Source: Oscheius sp. JU75
Taxonomy: Eukaryota; Nematoda; Chromadorea; Rhabditida; Rhabditidae
Length of the DNA: 64,000 nt
Reading direction: 5' to 3'
Assembly (NCBI GenBank): GCA_037178855.1
Contig: JASJZC010000004.1
Location: 4,898,001-4,962,000, forward strand
A program made the translations under genes and the position numbers. The notes beneath the pieces were generated by a model. The model was not told the DNA's origin and ran no database searches. It saw only the letters and a list, made by a program, of their open reading frames with translations. This document shows, piece by piece, positions 37,101-48,609 of the stretch (position 1 is the first letter of the stretch; each line of letters starts with the position of its first letter).

Positions 37101-37493
37101 CTGAACTACCGAGGTGATCCGGGGAATACATCATGATCAAAAGTCATGATCTTACACCATTTTGGATTAGACATTAATTTTTGAGCTAACAGAATTCCTA
37201 ATTCCGCTGTGACAGTTCGTGAGATGTAATATGACCATCGTTAGCCAATTTTCTCACTAATGAAAGCTCCTTAATTCTACTTTCCCGGTTAAAGCTGTGA
37301 GAAACAGACCGGAAATCAGCTGGGTGCCAAGACTAACATTGTCCCCCCGCCGCGTCTCTGTATTTGTTGTGACACTTGGCCTTATCATCCCAATCAAGGA
37401 CGATTATTTGTCTCTTTCTCGCAGGGGCGCGCCAATTACTCGAACATACTTTTTCTCCTCTGACCATCTTTCTCACTCTCGAAACTTTAGGTA
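34136..37493. other. Gene-poor spacer, 3.4 kb, carries repeat copy B
   Basis: Between two divergent genes. It contains a hairpin GGCGGATCCGCC near 34841-34852 followed by CTTCCTAAT, then repeat copy B. A CGCGCGCGC stretch lies near 35910. Short frames here lack matching splice signals. The end near 37480-37490 has an AACTTTAG acceptor for the F-BAR gene. Confidence 0.4.
34893..34998 (+). repeat. Dispersed repeat family, copy B
   Basis: Plus strand reads TTGGTATTAGTGTTGACAGG, CAATTGTGCGGACACCATGA, CAGACAGAAGGGACGGACAC. It is the inverted counterpart of copy A. Copies C and D share the GGACGGACACC core. Confidence 0.75.
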
Positions 37494-40400
37494 ATGAACA
37501 GTCGAATGAGTCGTCTGCGACGCTCACTCTCCCGGTCAGTTCATCAACTCGGATCACTGTCCAGGACTGGGAGTCTGAGCGGACTGGTCCAGCTGCCAAC
37601 CAGTGTGTCGGGAAATGCCACTCTCTGTGACAAATTCGCTGTGAGCTTTTAATATTTTTGAATCATGAAAACTAGTTCAGACCTCGGCCAACTTCTCCCA
37701 GCTGAAACAGATCATCAGCGCCAATAATGAAGCCCTGAAGGAGGTCATTAACGTTTTTGAGGAAAAGTGAGTGAAACTTTTTCCTAACCAATGGACTTTC
37801 CAGAGCTGCCCTCGACTTCCAGTACTCCAAAGCCTTGCAAAAACTGTCAGCCAGACTGCATAAAGTGGCTCATCAGATGGAGAGGTTTGTTAGATTTCTC
37901 TTTTTTTTTGATATACTGACTTCCAGTGAAATAGACAAAGGATGGACAGCAGTCGCGGAACAGTTTGATGTTCACTCCACTCTCCACAGGTACTCATACC
38001 TGTTTTACTTTTCTCAAAGCTTGGTTTAGTAACCTCGGCTCAGCGATGACAGACGACGTTGTCCAGCCCCTGAGAGCCATTCAAGTCAGCCAACAGAAGA
38101 CCATCAGGGCTGTACGTCGAGTCTCAGTTCCAATGACAGGTCTTTAGGCAGAAATCTTGGTCGATCGAGAGACGCGAAAGTGGAAGGACAAGAGAGAGGA
38201 CAGCATAAGGCTGAAGAAGAACCTTTATGAGAATTCAAAGCAGTTGGAGAAGGCGGAACAGACGGAGGAGAACGGTGTGACAGCAAAGACGCCGAGCAGG
38301 AAGCAGAAGTTGAGAGAACAGGTCCGGAAAAATGAGGACGCCTACCTCTGGGATACAATCGACGTCGAGAAGCAGCGACGAGTCACGGAAAATGTTCTTC
38401 GCAAAGGAGTCGAGAGTCTGGAGGTGGTCGAGAGGCAGCGTCTCACCCATTGTCAGACTGCTCTGGGGAGATATCAGAGGAAGATTGACCATTTGGCACC
38501 AAACCTTCAACAGGTTAGTTATTCCTCTTATGTTTTTGATTCTAAACGTGTCAGATGTTCGAGAGACATGCAAACAATCTGGACCTGGCTGTTCAGGCAT
38601 CTGCGACCGACTATATCTGTACTATGCAGCCGTCTTCCTCGGCTGTCAACAGTGTCCTTCTGACAGACTTTTATGTAAGTTAGCAAACGGCAAAGGTAGT
38701 GGACATTGGCAAGACATTCGTCACTTTGTCCCGGTTAATCTTGGAAACTGCCCTTGTTAAAAATTTTCCGGAAACTCCGGCCCGGCAAGAGCCTCTTAGT
38801 AAGCAGCATGCAGTGTGCCCAACCTGACATTCGTTTCGGGATCCGTTTTTCACCCGCCAAAATTGTCAAATCAAGGGTCACGAGATGAATGACGGACCGG
38901 GTCCATTGCATGCTATTTGCAAACAGGCCCGGCCAGTTCGGCCATGCCTGTGTCACCTTCGGCTCTGACAGATAGACGCTCTTGACACTTGACCTATTTA
39001 TTGTTTGAAACCCATATCACTGAACACGCTTTCAACCCGTTTTGTGAGCTCTTCGGCTCGGTCTGACAGACTCGTGTCCTCCACCGTGTTCTGTTCGAAC
39101 TCTTGACATTCGTTGCGGGACTCCACTGGACACGAGCTTTTGTAGTGTAGTTTGAGAGCTGTCGTCTCTGGTAGATGAATACTGGCCGAGACGGAAGAAG
39201 AGAGACGGTGTAGAGCGAAATGGTTAAAAACAGTGGCCACGTTCTCGATCCTGAAACAGTTCGTTAGAATTCTCTCACTAGCACCATCTCGACCCACGAA
39301 AGATTTACCTCGAAAAGCTCTTCCCGTACTCCCCTACAGCACTGATCTTCCTCGATCTCTTGTTGTTCCGCAACAGAAACAGCTCACTCTCTCCCGTCCC
39401 ATTGTTCGGAAACTTGAAGACGTTTCTGATCACCACGGAACTGATCCGTCTCTCTCTTTTCACTTCCAACTCTTCCAGCATTTCTTGATAGTTCTTGTGC
39501 TTCAAAGGCACAACAACCTCATCTGTATCCAATATGAGAATATATTTGTGGGTTCCTAGATGTCTGCAAATGGCTCGTCTTAGTTGGAAGAGTTGAGAAA
39601 GAACCTGTAGAGACAGTCATTGTAGGGAATGAGTTCATGTCGTCTCTTTTGCTGCCTGTTTCTCCAGATGTAAGAACTTCTGGCGGACGGAATATTGGGC
39701 GAATTGCCTGGGAGAGTGAGAGGAACCTGAATTTTTTAATATCATGCGAACAAGCCTTTTGAAAATTGTACAAAGCAGAAAGACCTCGCAACATTTGTCA
39801 CATGTCGCAGTCGGTTAGGCATCCGACTACGGAACACGGAAGCCGACCTCCACTTATGACCACACTTTTGCATTTTCATGGAAAACAAGTAAACACCTCA
39901 ACGAGACTTCTTATCGCTTTAGTTCGGTGATAAACTTGCTCAAAATTGCAAACTTTGTTAATTCGAAGACCCACCTGTTCAACCTTGCCCATTTTCCCAT
40001 AATAGTCAAGGACCTGTTTCGACTTTTCACCCACAGAATAGGTGTAGACGGTCACTTTATCGGCTCCGAACAGGAACTGGGCTTCGAGCCACTCGATCAG
40101 CTCCCTCGAGATGTCTTTCTGAACCCCTACTTTCTCGGCTTCTCAAGAAGTCTTACCTGGAAATCCATGCCTTTGACGCAGACAGCTACTGTCTTTTTTT
40201 CCCTAATCTTCTCTGGAAATGTGACCTCCAAAGCTTCATCCTCTCTGCCACAGGGACTCCCGGTCAGGAAGACTGTCATTTTTGTGGCCTTTTGGAGTCG
40301 TTCGGGGATTGGACAGGTGACCAGAGAGGGGATGTAGAAGTGATTTCTGTACTCAAGGTTTAAGTGACATTGTTAACAGTACCTGGGATCCCAGGCTCTC

Positions 40401-41937
40401 TGCCAGATCTCCCTAATCGCTCCTTTTACCACTGCTGAGCCTTTGTCAGAATGAAGAGAACAGGAGACTTCAGTCTGGTTCTCAAGGCTCCTCCAGGACA
40501 TTAGCAGTACCTGAAACGGGAGGTTGTGTCAGAAACAAGGGCTGTAGAGCAGAAGCTTTCAAAACACTGCAGTTTTCTGTAGAAGTAGACTACCTGTACT
40601 GCCGAATTGCCCGGGAAAAGAGAGTTCGGTCGATCATCAAAGTAGGCTGAGAACAGGAACAGACCATTATTTTCTATCCATCCACTAGCCGCTACCCTTT
40701 TCGGCTTATGGTCTCGACACGACCAGTACCATTCCTCAACCTCCTGTTCTCTCTCAACCACGCCTCTCACAAAAGATTTCCCAGTTTTGAGTCCAACCAT
40801 GTAGTCCATTGTTTCGAGAGCGTAGTCGACATCTTGGATTAGGTCAGCTTCCTGAAGAGACGACTATACTGTAAGGGATTAACTGACCGGTTTGGGAGGG
40901 AGAATTCGACTGGGAGGGTCTTCCAGAAGGGCCAAGAGTACAACAACCACCAGGGATCCAAAGGCTAGCTTGTTTCTCGAGTTCCAGAACGAAGACATCG
41001 GGGTCACATCCTATAGGCGGGCTGAATAGACATGGGGCGCAATCGATGCGATGGGTTGACCTTGAGAGATCACCTTCATTATTATATACGGTTTCCAGGC
41101 CGAGAATTTCGGAGAGGTCATGGCTTCGGACAGAAGAAGACTTTCATTGGAGAGGATAAGTGAGATCCTGGATGGAGAGTTGAAAAGGATCTATGGGCAG
41201 GGGACAGCAGAGATCATGGCAACGAATACGAGACAGATCGTGAGTCAATGTGCTTGTCAGAGGATGTAAGAGTTCTAGACACTGGTCGAGTACATCGAGT
41301 ACATCTTCTACAAGGTCAATGACGCGTTGAACAGCCTAGACGGAGGGTCAGCAAGAGGATATCATAGACTAAGCCGGTTCCAGCACAGACTGAAGGACAA
41401 GGCGGTAAGTAAGAGGGACAGGAACAAGGACAGTTAGTGACAATAGGCCTACTAAGCATTTCAGGGACTCCCAATGACAGTTCTTTCGATACCTTTGGCA
41501 GGAGAGGACCGATCACTTCCGCCTCCTTCCCTAATGGGTTAGTTCCACTCTCGACCCTTTTCATTCCCAGTTCAGATGCCTCCTCAACGTGCAAATCAGA
41601 CGAGGATGTGGAAGAGTACGACAAGATCTCGGACGAGGGTTTCTATCCGGCCTCGACGAACGGTTCCAGTTCGAGACAGACCACAACAATGATAGACGAG
41701 CCCGGCATGAGATCTACTCTTTGTCGCGCTCTCTATGATTTCGAGCCGAAGCATGATGATGAGATTCTGGTGAGTGTAGCCTGGTAAAAACCAAAAAAAG
41801 TAATTTAGGTCCGAGCAGGAGAGGTAGTCATGGTAGAGGACACGATCGGAGACGACTGGCTAGTCGGACATGTCATTGGAGACAAGGAGAGAGAACACGT
41901 ACGAGGTCGATTTCCAAGGACATATGTCGCCTTCTGA
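37494..41937 (+). CDS. F-BAR / HR1 / SH3 membrane-bending adaptor (NOSTRIN-like)
   Basis: The start MNSRMSRLRRSLSRSVHQLG is basic. The F-BAR domain follows over about seven exons (LCDKFATSANFSQLKQIISA, ALDFQYSKALQKLSARLHK, RAIQVSQQKTIRAAEILVDR, YENSKQLEKAEQTEENG) and ends at 38674 with LLTDFY before a GTAAGT donor. The next plus-strand exon, 41099 onward, is in matching phase. It carries an HR1-like helix (RRRLSLERISEILDGELKRI), then LSRFQHRLKDKA. The last part is an acidic linker and a C-terminal SH3 domain (LCRALYDFEPKHDDEILV, EVVMVEDTIGDDWLVG, GRFPRTYVAF). F-BAR, HR1 and SH3 in this order is the NOSTRIN or PACSIN/CIP4-like plan. The alternative is two genes, the second starting at the ATG at 41117. 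AATAAA lies at about 41999. Confidence 0.7.
38998..40998 (-). CDS. Family 92 glycosyltransferase (DUF23), type II membrane
   Basis: GT92 enzymes add beta-1,4-galactose in the Golgi; nematodes have many. The N-terminus MSSFWNSRNKLAFGSLVVVV is a signal anchor. Domain landmarks are VAASGWIENNGLFLFSAYFD, CPIPERLQKATKMTVFLTGS, VAVCVKGMDFQDISRELIEW and EAQFLFGADKVTVYTYSVG. The DxD-type motif is TDEVVVPLKHKNYQEMLEEL. The C-terminal exon starts IENVATVFNHFALHRLSS. About seven exons. The gene lies inside a 2.4-kb plus-strand intron of the F-BAR/SH3 gene, if that is one gene. Exon borders between 39560 and 39930 are uncertain. Confidence 0.8.
39803..39852 (+). repeat. tRNA 5'-half-like fragment
   Basis: TGTCGCAGTCGGTTAGGCATCCGACTACGG is like the 5' half of a tRNA with an A box and a D-arm-like pairing (TCGG/CCGA). 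No B box follows, so it is a fragment at best. Confidence 0.3.
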
Positions 41938-42867
41938 ATCATTTTACCGAATGTGCTTTTGTGTACGGGTCTGACAACGAGTTTCTACAAGATAACACAA
42001 TAAACAATCTACTTCTGTTAGTGAGCCTACCATAGCCGACACTCTGGAAAGGTGGTTACTGTTCTTTTCGTGAGCCTCTTATCTGTTCGCCGGTCGCTGG
42101 TCGATCTACTATTGTAGCTTGTTCGATAGGGAATCGGACCGTAGCCATCGGCTCTGCATAACTGCTGAGCTTGAGTTCACGTCATTGCAGCATACAAGTA
42201 GAGTCCTGAAAATGTTCTTGAACGTCCCATAAAATTATAGTCGTCCCATCAAAGATAAACGTTCTACCAGGCAACTCTTCTGACTTGTTGCTAGTTCCTT
42301 TACTTTCAGGTTTCGAGATATTTTCGGATAGAAACCCGTCCTACCCATTGTTGTGTACTTCAAAATACACAGAACCATCCTTGTAGATCCAACGACAAAA
42401 CTTTAGGAAACCAAATGTTTAGCCAACAACTATTCTCCTGATAGCCTGCGTCACCGCATATTGGTATTGAAAAAGAAGCGACTATCTATACAGATTATGC
42501 CTTGGAGACCAAACCACCTTGCACGTGAACAACTACCGAAAAATGATGTATTAGCTGGTTCATTTGCAACAAGTCTCTACTGTCTGCGGCCTTGTCTGGA
42601 AGATAAATCTTGAATTCGAAGGCTGACTATTCCTAGAAAGGTCTGTACTTCCTGGTAAGCTATTGCTAGTTATTGACTTTCTGAATGTTTCAGAATTTCT
42701 TCCTGAACCATGCTAGCGCCAAATCATAAAATCCCATTTTACGAGTTTGTTCGTTACCCTCTCCCAAGGGTAACTTTATAGAAATCAGAGAGTATTCTTG
42801 TCTTATCTCTGGATCATTTTTGATGAACCGAGGCCAGGTGGAGATAAGAGACAGGAGTCCTGGGGCA
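41938..42867. promoter_or_regulatory. Upstream region of lipase 2
   Basis: Starts with the poly(A) signal of the F-BAR/SH3 gene. Near the lipase it holds CTTATCT at 42800-42806 and GAGATAAGAG near 42841 (GATA-like), with a TATA-like CTTTATAGA near 42775. An upstream in-frame ATG at 42823 exists. No gene recognised in the rest. Confidence 0.4.
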
Positions 42868-44463
42868 ATGCTGCTTCAACTGCTGGCCTTCTCTTGCCTA
42901 GTGGGCTTGGCCCATGGACGCGAGGATATTGATCCTGAGGTCAACATGAATGTCGTAAGTTGGAGCATTTTCTCTGATCAGAACTGATTATAGCCCCAAA
43001 TCATCCAGCGATGGGGATATCCAGCAGAGATTCATGAGGTGACTACCAAGGACGGATACATCCTTCAGATGCACAGGGTTCCGTATGGAAAAGGTTGTCA
43101 GAGACAGAGATATCACTCATAACTCCTATTCCAGGTCAAAGTCCAGGTGGAAAACGACCAGTAGCCTTTCTCCAGCACGGTCTTCTGGCCTCCAGTTCCT
43201 CCTGGGTCACGAACCTTCCTGAATTCTCTCTGGCCTACATCATGGCTGACCAAGGATTCGATGTGTGGCTCGGAAACAGTCGAGGAAATGACTACGCGAA
43301 CAAGAGCGTCAGCATGGACGAGAACAGCCACGAGTTTTGGAAGTTTAGCTTTGACGAGATGCAGAAACACGATCTGGACGCCTCAATCGACTACGCTTTG
43401 AAGCAGTCCGGTCAGAAGTACGTCTACTACGTCGGTCACTCACAGGGTACCAAGATCATGTTCGCCAAGCTGTCCGAGGACAGCAAGTTTGCTACAAAGA
43501 TCCGTCAATTCCATGCTCTGGCACCCATTGGTCAGGTCGGAAATATCAAAGGTTTTCTGAAATGGATGGCGACCAAGTTCTACTACGAGTCTGAGCTGAT
43601 GCTCGATATACTTGGAAGAGACAAGTTCCTTCCTGACAATCCGGTCTTCAACTCACTTCTCAAACAGTACTGCTACCAGGTAAGAACTTTTTGTGACTAG
43701 ATATGTGTCTCCCCCAGGAACTGATCGACTACGCCTGTGAGGATGCCCTCTTCGCCATCTGTGGCCCCAACAGTCATCAGACCAACGTGACTCGTCTGCC
43801 TGTCTTCCTCGTCGACGAACCTTCGGGAACCAGTGGAAAGAACATGCATCATTGGATCCAGATTGTCAAGAGTGGCAAAGATCAGGTAGCGTGGAACTTT
43901 TACTACTTTTCGGGGTAGAAGACGATGTTTTCCAAGTTGTAGACCTTGTTCTGATCTACAACTTAGCAGAGCATCGATTTTCTACGCGTATTGCTAGAAA
44001 TAAAGTGACCCACATTTTAACGAGTCGGTCGCGGCTAGCCGTCATGGCCATGACGAAGAAATAGGTCCCGGGTTCCATTCCTCGCTCACTGAACCCTTAA
44101 TCTTGTTCTTATCTCAAGAGAGTTTCAGATGTACAACTACGACATTCCCGGTGAGAATGAGCTTCATTACGGAAAGGTACACATGATCTCTCTCTCTTTC
44201 TTACTCTCCCAATTCAGAAAGACGCTCCTCTCTACGACGTGTCCAAAATCAAGACCGATACCTATCTTTACTGGTCCCCTTCCGATTGGCTTGGAGACGA
44301 GATCGACGTGACCAACTATCTGCTGGCCAAGTATAATCCGATGTATCTCAAGGGAAACTACAAGTTGATGGACTTTGAGCATTTGGACTTCATCTGGGGT
44401 AACAGAGCCGCTGCTGAAATCTACACACCAATGATTGCCACCATGAAGAAAGACATTGTGTGA
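42868..44463 (+). CDS. Lysosomal acid lipase-like (lipl family) lipase 2
   Basis: The signal peptide [17 protein letters not shown] sets the start, although an in-frame ATG lies 45 nt upstream. The product continues [40 protein letters not shown] and [13 protein letters not shown]. The nucleophile is in [10 protein letters not shown], the acid in [13 protein letters not shown] and the His in [10 protein letters not shown], so the catalytic triad is complete. Introns are short except about 43886-44128, which contains a tRNA-like fragment. AATAAA starts just after the TGA. It is a clear paralogue of the lipase at 28551, so the window holds a dispersed pair. Confidence 0.94.
44021..44090 (+). 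repeat. tRNA-like fragment in a lipase intron
   Basis: GGTCGCGGCTAGCCGTCATGG followed by GGTCCCGGGTTCCATTCC has a B-box-like element (GGTTCCATTCC) but weak stems. It is probably a tRNA-derived relic or SINE head. Confidence 0.3.
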
Positions 44464-44938
44464 ATAAAGATTTCAGACTTTCCCCTTAGAAGAATAGTTA
44501 TCAGTTGCTTTCAGGAATTCAATTTGCAGGGACAGCTACTCGCCAAACGCGTTCCAAAATAGTCTGATCACAATAGATAGAGTGTAAACTGTGTCGAACT
44601 TACGGAGAGACTCGGGGATTTGAAAACAAAAATCAAAACATGGGACAGTGACAGTATAATGTAATAGTTAGAGAATGTGACAATGCCAAAACAAAAGCTG
44701 TACAAGTTGAAAGGGATAGAAAAACTTGAACGGGGGGAATAAAACGGATAGAGTGACAGGTTGACAGACACAAGAAACTTGCTGGACAACCGAGACAGAG
44801 GGTCGAGAGGGACAACAGCGGTGATCAACAAAGACATCATAGTCCAGAAATATGCAAAAAACTAACCTTTTTGATAGTTTTTATTGTCATGCTGGTAACT
44901 TGAACTGCTAGTAATGTCTGCAAATATCTTGTTTCCTT
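44464..44938. other. Convergent intergenic region
   Basis: 3' flanks of lipase 2 and the BAR-like gene. Rich in short purine/pyrimidine runs. No gene recognised. Confidence 0.35.
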
Positions 44939-45963
44939 TCACTGCTTTTGCTTCTTGGCAGCCTCATCGCACTTCTTGATGACCTTCTCGAGCTCTTCGG
45001 TCATCTTCTCGTGGTACTGTCGAACGAGTCCCTGCCAGCTCTCCATAGCAGCCACGTGTTTGAGCACATTCTCCGCTCCGAGTGCCTTCGACATCGTCTT
45101 GACCAGCTCGTCACAAGCCTTCTTGAAGGCTTCAGCTGCTTCTTGGGCTGCCTCTCCGCCGGTTCCGTTCTTCTGGAAGTCGTGCTCCTTGATGTCCTTG
45201 TCGTCGCACAGAGTGGTGATATTTCCGAGCTGGGTTTCCATGTCCGGATACTCCTAAAACTTGTGTTTTTTTTCTGCATCTTCTCTTTATTTTTTTGTTT
45301 CTCTGTTTTTATAGGTTTGTGTCAGTACTACCAGGAAGAGAGACAGTCAAGGTAGGCTGCTGAGTCAGTAGTTTAATTTGATCGTCTCTCTGTCTGTCTT
45401 TTTGTCTCTGTAGCCGTTTATGTTTTTGCCTCTATCTCTTTCTCACTTACCTGAAAGAGAAAGACTCCGATCGGCTTGAGGGCTTCGGCAGCAGTACGAT
45501 GGTATTCTCTGTGAAGCTGGGCCAACCTATACACGCAGGGAGAGTAGTATTCGATGTTCTCGTAGCTCTCCAACGGCTTGCCCTTGATGCGATTTTTCTC
45601 CAGACTCGAGTAGATCTGCTCGTACTCGTCCAAATTCTCCGGCGCCTCGAAGACGAGCTCCTTGCGTCTATGCGTGTACTCTCCGTTGGGCTGCGTCACA
45701 TCACGCATCCTCATGGCCACCTCGTTCAGAGACTGGTGATACTGCTTCAGACGGTTGAACTGCTCTAGAAGATCCTTATTGATGACAGTCTTCTTCGTCA
45801 GATTGATCTTTTGCTTCAGCTTCACAAAGAGCATCTTCATGCCGCCCTGCTTCGGAGCCTTCTTCTGTCGCGTAGAGGCTGAGCGTGGTGTCCGAATACT
45901 CTTCTGGCTTCTACTCTTCTCTACCGAACGCACCTGGTGCTTGCTGTTGCTGTTCTCTTCCAT
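44939..45963 (-). CDS. BAR-like helical protein
   Basis: Two exons give about 275 residues. The first starts MEENSNSKHQVRSVEKSRSQ, a basic disordered head (RTPRSASTRQKKAPKQGG), and then forms long helices (FVKLKQKINLTKKTVINKDL, EQFNRLKQYHQSLNEVAMRM). The second exon follows GVFLFQ and contains EYPDMETQLGNITTLCDDKD and two more charged helices ending KKCDEAAKKQKQ. Three long helices with conserved mid-helix aromatic positions resemble a BAR domain, but there is no SH3 or PH partner. The upstream frame stays open, so a further 5' exon is possible. Family call is tentative. Confidence 0.5.
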
Positions 45964-46321
45964 CGGGTAGACGAGATCCTTGGGCTGCAGCAGGGAGCAC
46001 ACTGATTTGACTGGCAGTCTAATATCACCTTGAAAAGCGATGACAAGTTGAGGGCTTAGGTTTAGAGAAGAGGATAACTTGTCCTGTCATGTCCTGTCAA
46101 CTTCAAGACTTGCTAATTGGAATTCTTGGGGGGGGGGGAAAGGAGGAGGAGAAGAAGAAGAAGAAGATTTGGACTAGCCATAATTCATTCGTTTCCCACA
46201 TCTCATGCTACAAACTACCGATCTCTAACTGTTTGTTGAACTTGTGATTATCACTGGTTCCCTTCTCGCCGATTTATTGTCGGACAAGGTCAGACGTCAT
46301 AGCCACAAGACCCCTTCTCCA
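45964..46321. other. Divergent spacer with G tract
   Basis: Contains a run of about ten G followed by GA-rich triplets (AGGAGGAGAAGAAGAAG) near 46131-46168. Also TGTCCTGTCATGTCCTGTCAA at 46080-46101, which resembles parts of the dispersed repeat flanks. Confidence 0.4.
46131..46168 (+). repeat. Poly-G / GAA simple repeat
   Basis: A G10-type tract followed by AAAGGAGGAGGAGAAGAAG and further GAA units; low-complexity DNA between two genes. Confidence 0.7.
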
Positions 46322-46741
46322 ATGTGGTTTCGTCTGTTTCTACTCTGTCTTCTTCTCTGTGACTTTGGCTATTCCGAAGCCCTTCCAGCTCCTATCGCTC
46401 TCACTTCCAGTGGGAAGAAGACTCGTTTACTGACGTAACTTCTTCTAGCAGTCCCAAAACAGATTTAGTCGTCGTCGCCGTTCTCACTCAAGTAGTCATC
46501 ATTATGGCTACGGATACGGGCATTGGAATCACGGAGGCTATGGTTACAGCTCCTATGGCTACAGTAACGGCTACTACGGATATAGTCAACCGTATTACGG
46601 TTACGGAGGAGGCTATGGATATGGATACGGTTATGGATACGGAAGGAGAGGACTTCTGGGAGGTAGAAAAAATTCATTTCTTAGGAGGAAAGAATTTCAG
46701 GTTTGGTCGGAGTTGTCGATTCGATCCTCGGTCGTAGATAA
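46322..46741 (+). CDS. Gly/Tyr-rich secreted peptide precursor
   Basis: The signal peptide MWFRLFLLCLLLCDFG is followed by a short propiece ending GKKTRLLTRRRRSH. A Gly-Tyr-rich block with repeated YGY and GYG units follows, then the C-terminus RRGLLGGLVGVVDSILGRR. Introns are 46436-46469 (34 nt, GTAACT to TTTAG) and 46662-46700 (39 nt). The stop TAA overlaps AATAAA. Cleavage at the two Arg pairs and amidation at Gly would release GLLGGLVGVVDSIL-amide, an amphipathic-helix-like peptide. Nematode caenacin/NLP antimicrobial precursors have similar GY-rich blocks; membership here is inference. A read-through without the second intron gives a longer unconvincing tail. Confidence 0.72.
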
Positions 46742-46814
46742 TAAAATCTTTATAACTTATTCCAAGAAATGTGCTAGAGCTTCTCCAGCTGGGCACAATC
46801 GGAAGTAGAAGAGA

Positions 46815-48609
46815 TCACAGTAACGGACACGGATTTGGCTGGGACATTGGAAACAGCTATCCGACGAGAGGATGAGATTCTCTGAATTTCGAAGTTTTGT
46901 TACTCTCACTGTCACTCACCTGTTGGATAAGATATCCCAGCCAGAGAATAGCCGAAACGGAATGGACGGTCATCATGAAGATACGATGCGGCCCGGGTCC
47001 GATGTGATCCATGATGAGAACCACATAGAAGCCCAGAACTGAGCAGCAGCGAAATATTTCGAGGTAGGGAGCGTACGATCTGAACATCTGTTTCTGTCAA
47101 CAAGCTAGACCAACTTTTTGTCAAAGAAAGATCCGAAACTCTGCATGGTCAGCAGAAAGAACGCAATCTTCAGTCCGAACTGCAAGTCATCCAAATGAGG
47201 TCGATCGTACTCGAAATGGAAGAAGATTGCTAAGAACAGAGTGAAATGTCCTCCCAGATACAACTTGGTCCAGATTTCCAGTCTCGGGTTGTACTTGACC
47301 ACCGGCTTTTCCGGTTCCGGAACCCCATAAGCCGGATCTTTCATGCTCCGCCAGTGGAAGAACTGAACAGTGTCTACCCCTGGGAACCAACCAGGCGGGT
47401 AAAAGGGAGCTTTCAGCTTATCCAGAAAACGAGGAAACATTGCTTCTCCTTTCGCGGTTTTCATCCAGCTCTTAAAGAAAAGCAGCTCGAAGAGTGTGTG
47501 GAATTGGAGCCACAGCTGATCGAAAGTTTTCTCGTTGTGGATCAGACCATAGATTGGAGGGTCGTCTTTGCGCTCTGCCTCGAAGGTCCCGAACATCTTA
47601 AAAACTCGTGAATTAGAAGCAGAAAAACTAAACATAGAAACAGAAACAGGAAAAAAACTCACCTTATCCCAAATAATGAAGACTCCCCCATAATTCTTGT
47701 CTATACAGTACGGGTTTCGCCCGTGATGAACCCTGTGATGCGAAGGCGTATTGAAGACCAGACCCAATGGACCGTAAGTATCGAAGAGCTAAATTTCTCG
47801 TACTGTCTGTTCAAAAAGATTTTACACTAGTATGCATGATAAACTGAAATATCTCGCTAAAATATCTGTGGACTAGAAATATAGGTGGAGGGATGCAGAG
47901 AGCTTGAATACAATCATAGGCTGCCAGACCGGCGTCTTGAATAGCGGCTTGCCGCAAGGCTGTAGAAAAGTTATAGTATTCCGAGCTATGATGGATTGTG
48001 TGAAGGCCCCAGAAGAAGCCCAGCTCTGAAATGTTTGTTTGTCAACATCTGTAAAAATTACCCACCATGAACAGCCCTGTGTCCCAGATAGTACATGAAA
48101 TCCTGGAAGAATAGACACAAAATCCATGTCCAGGGAGAGTCCCAGGGCAGTTCCAGCAGTCTCCAATTGTTCCAAACGAAGACATACGCAAAGATGGCCA
48201 CAGTCCGTCCTCCAAACTTGAAGCACTGACTCAACATTCCGGCGCATATTGACGTGATCGAATCGTTCATGGCCCAACGATCATCATGTCCAGAGATCTT
48301 CAAGAGAAAGAATTCTGTGACGAGGAAGATCAGCCACCATGTCGAGACCTACTCTCGGTTACAGCTTCGAATAAAAGTCACCTCGACATTGTAATTCGGG
48401 ACGTCTTCTAGGGTCGGGACTGCGGTCTCGTAGGGAGAGATGAGATAAAAAGCATGACGAAGATTCGTCAAGGTCAATCTGGAACAGGGTTTCAGCATGA
48501 TACACTCTTACCGTTCGAGAAGACGATGACCTAGAGAGGTGTTGGAGAAGACACGGTCGAGGAAAGGAGCAGCGCCTTCAGAGAACCACGAGGTACCATT
48601 CATCTCCAT
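46815..48609 (-). CDS. AGMO: Alkylglycerol monooxygenase (AGMO/TMEM195)
   Basis: AGMO cleaves the ether bond of alkylglycerols using tetrahydrobiopterin and a di-iron centre in the ER membrane. The three His clusters of the fatty acid hydroxylase superfamily are present: FMYYLGHRAVH, LHTIHHSSEYYN and HHRVHHGRNPYC. The hallmark GPLGLVFNTPSHHRVHHGRN is followed by KNYGGVFIIWDK. Several membrane helices are visible (WWLIFLVTEFFLL, FTLFLAIFFHF, IFMMTVHSVSAILWLGYL). The start MEMNGTSWFSEGAAPFLDRV is the in-frame ATG at 48609, 9 nt after a TGTTCAG acceptor. At least eight exons. The final exon is short (LFPMSQPNPCPLL) and its border is less sure. Confidence 0.93.

Noticed and set aside
46662-46683. 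A 22-nt intron GTAGAA...CTTAG in the Gly/Tyr-rich gene.
   Set aside because: Too short to splice; the next AG at 46700 gives a normal 39-nt intron and a better C-terminus.
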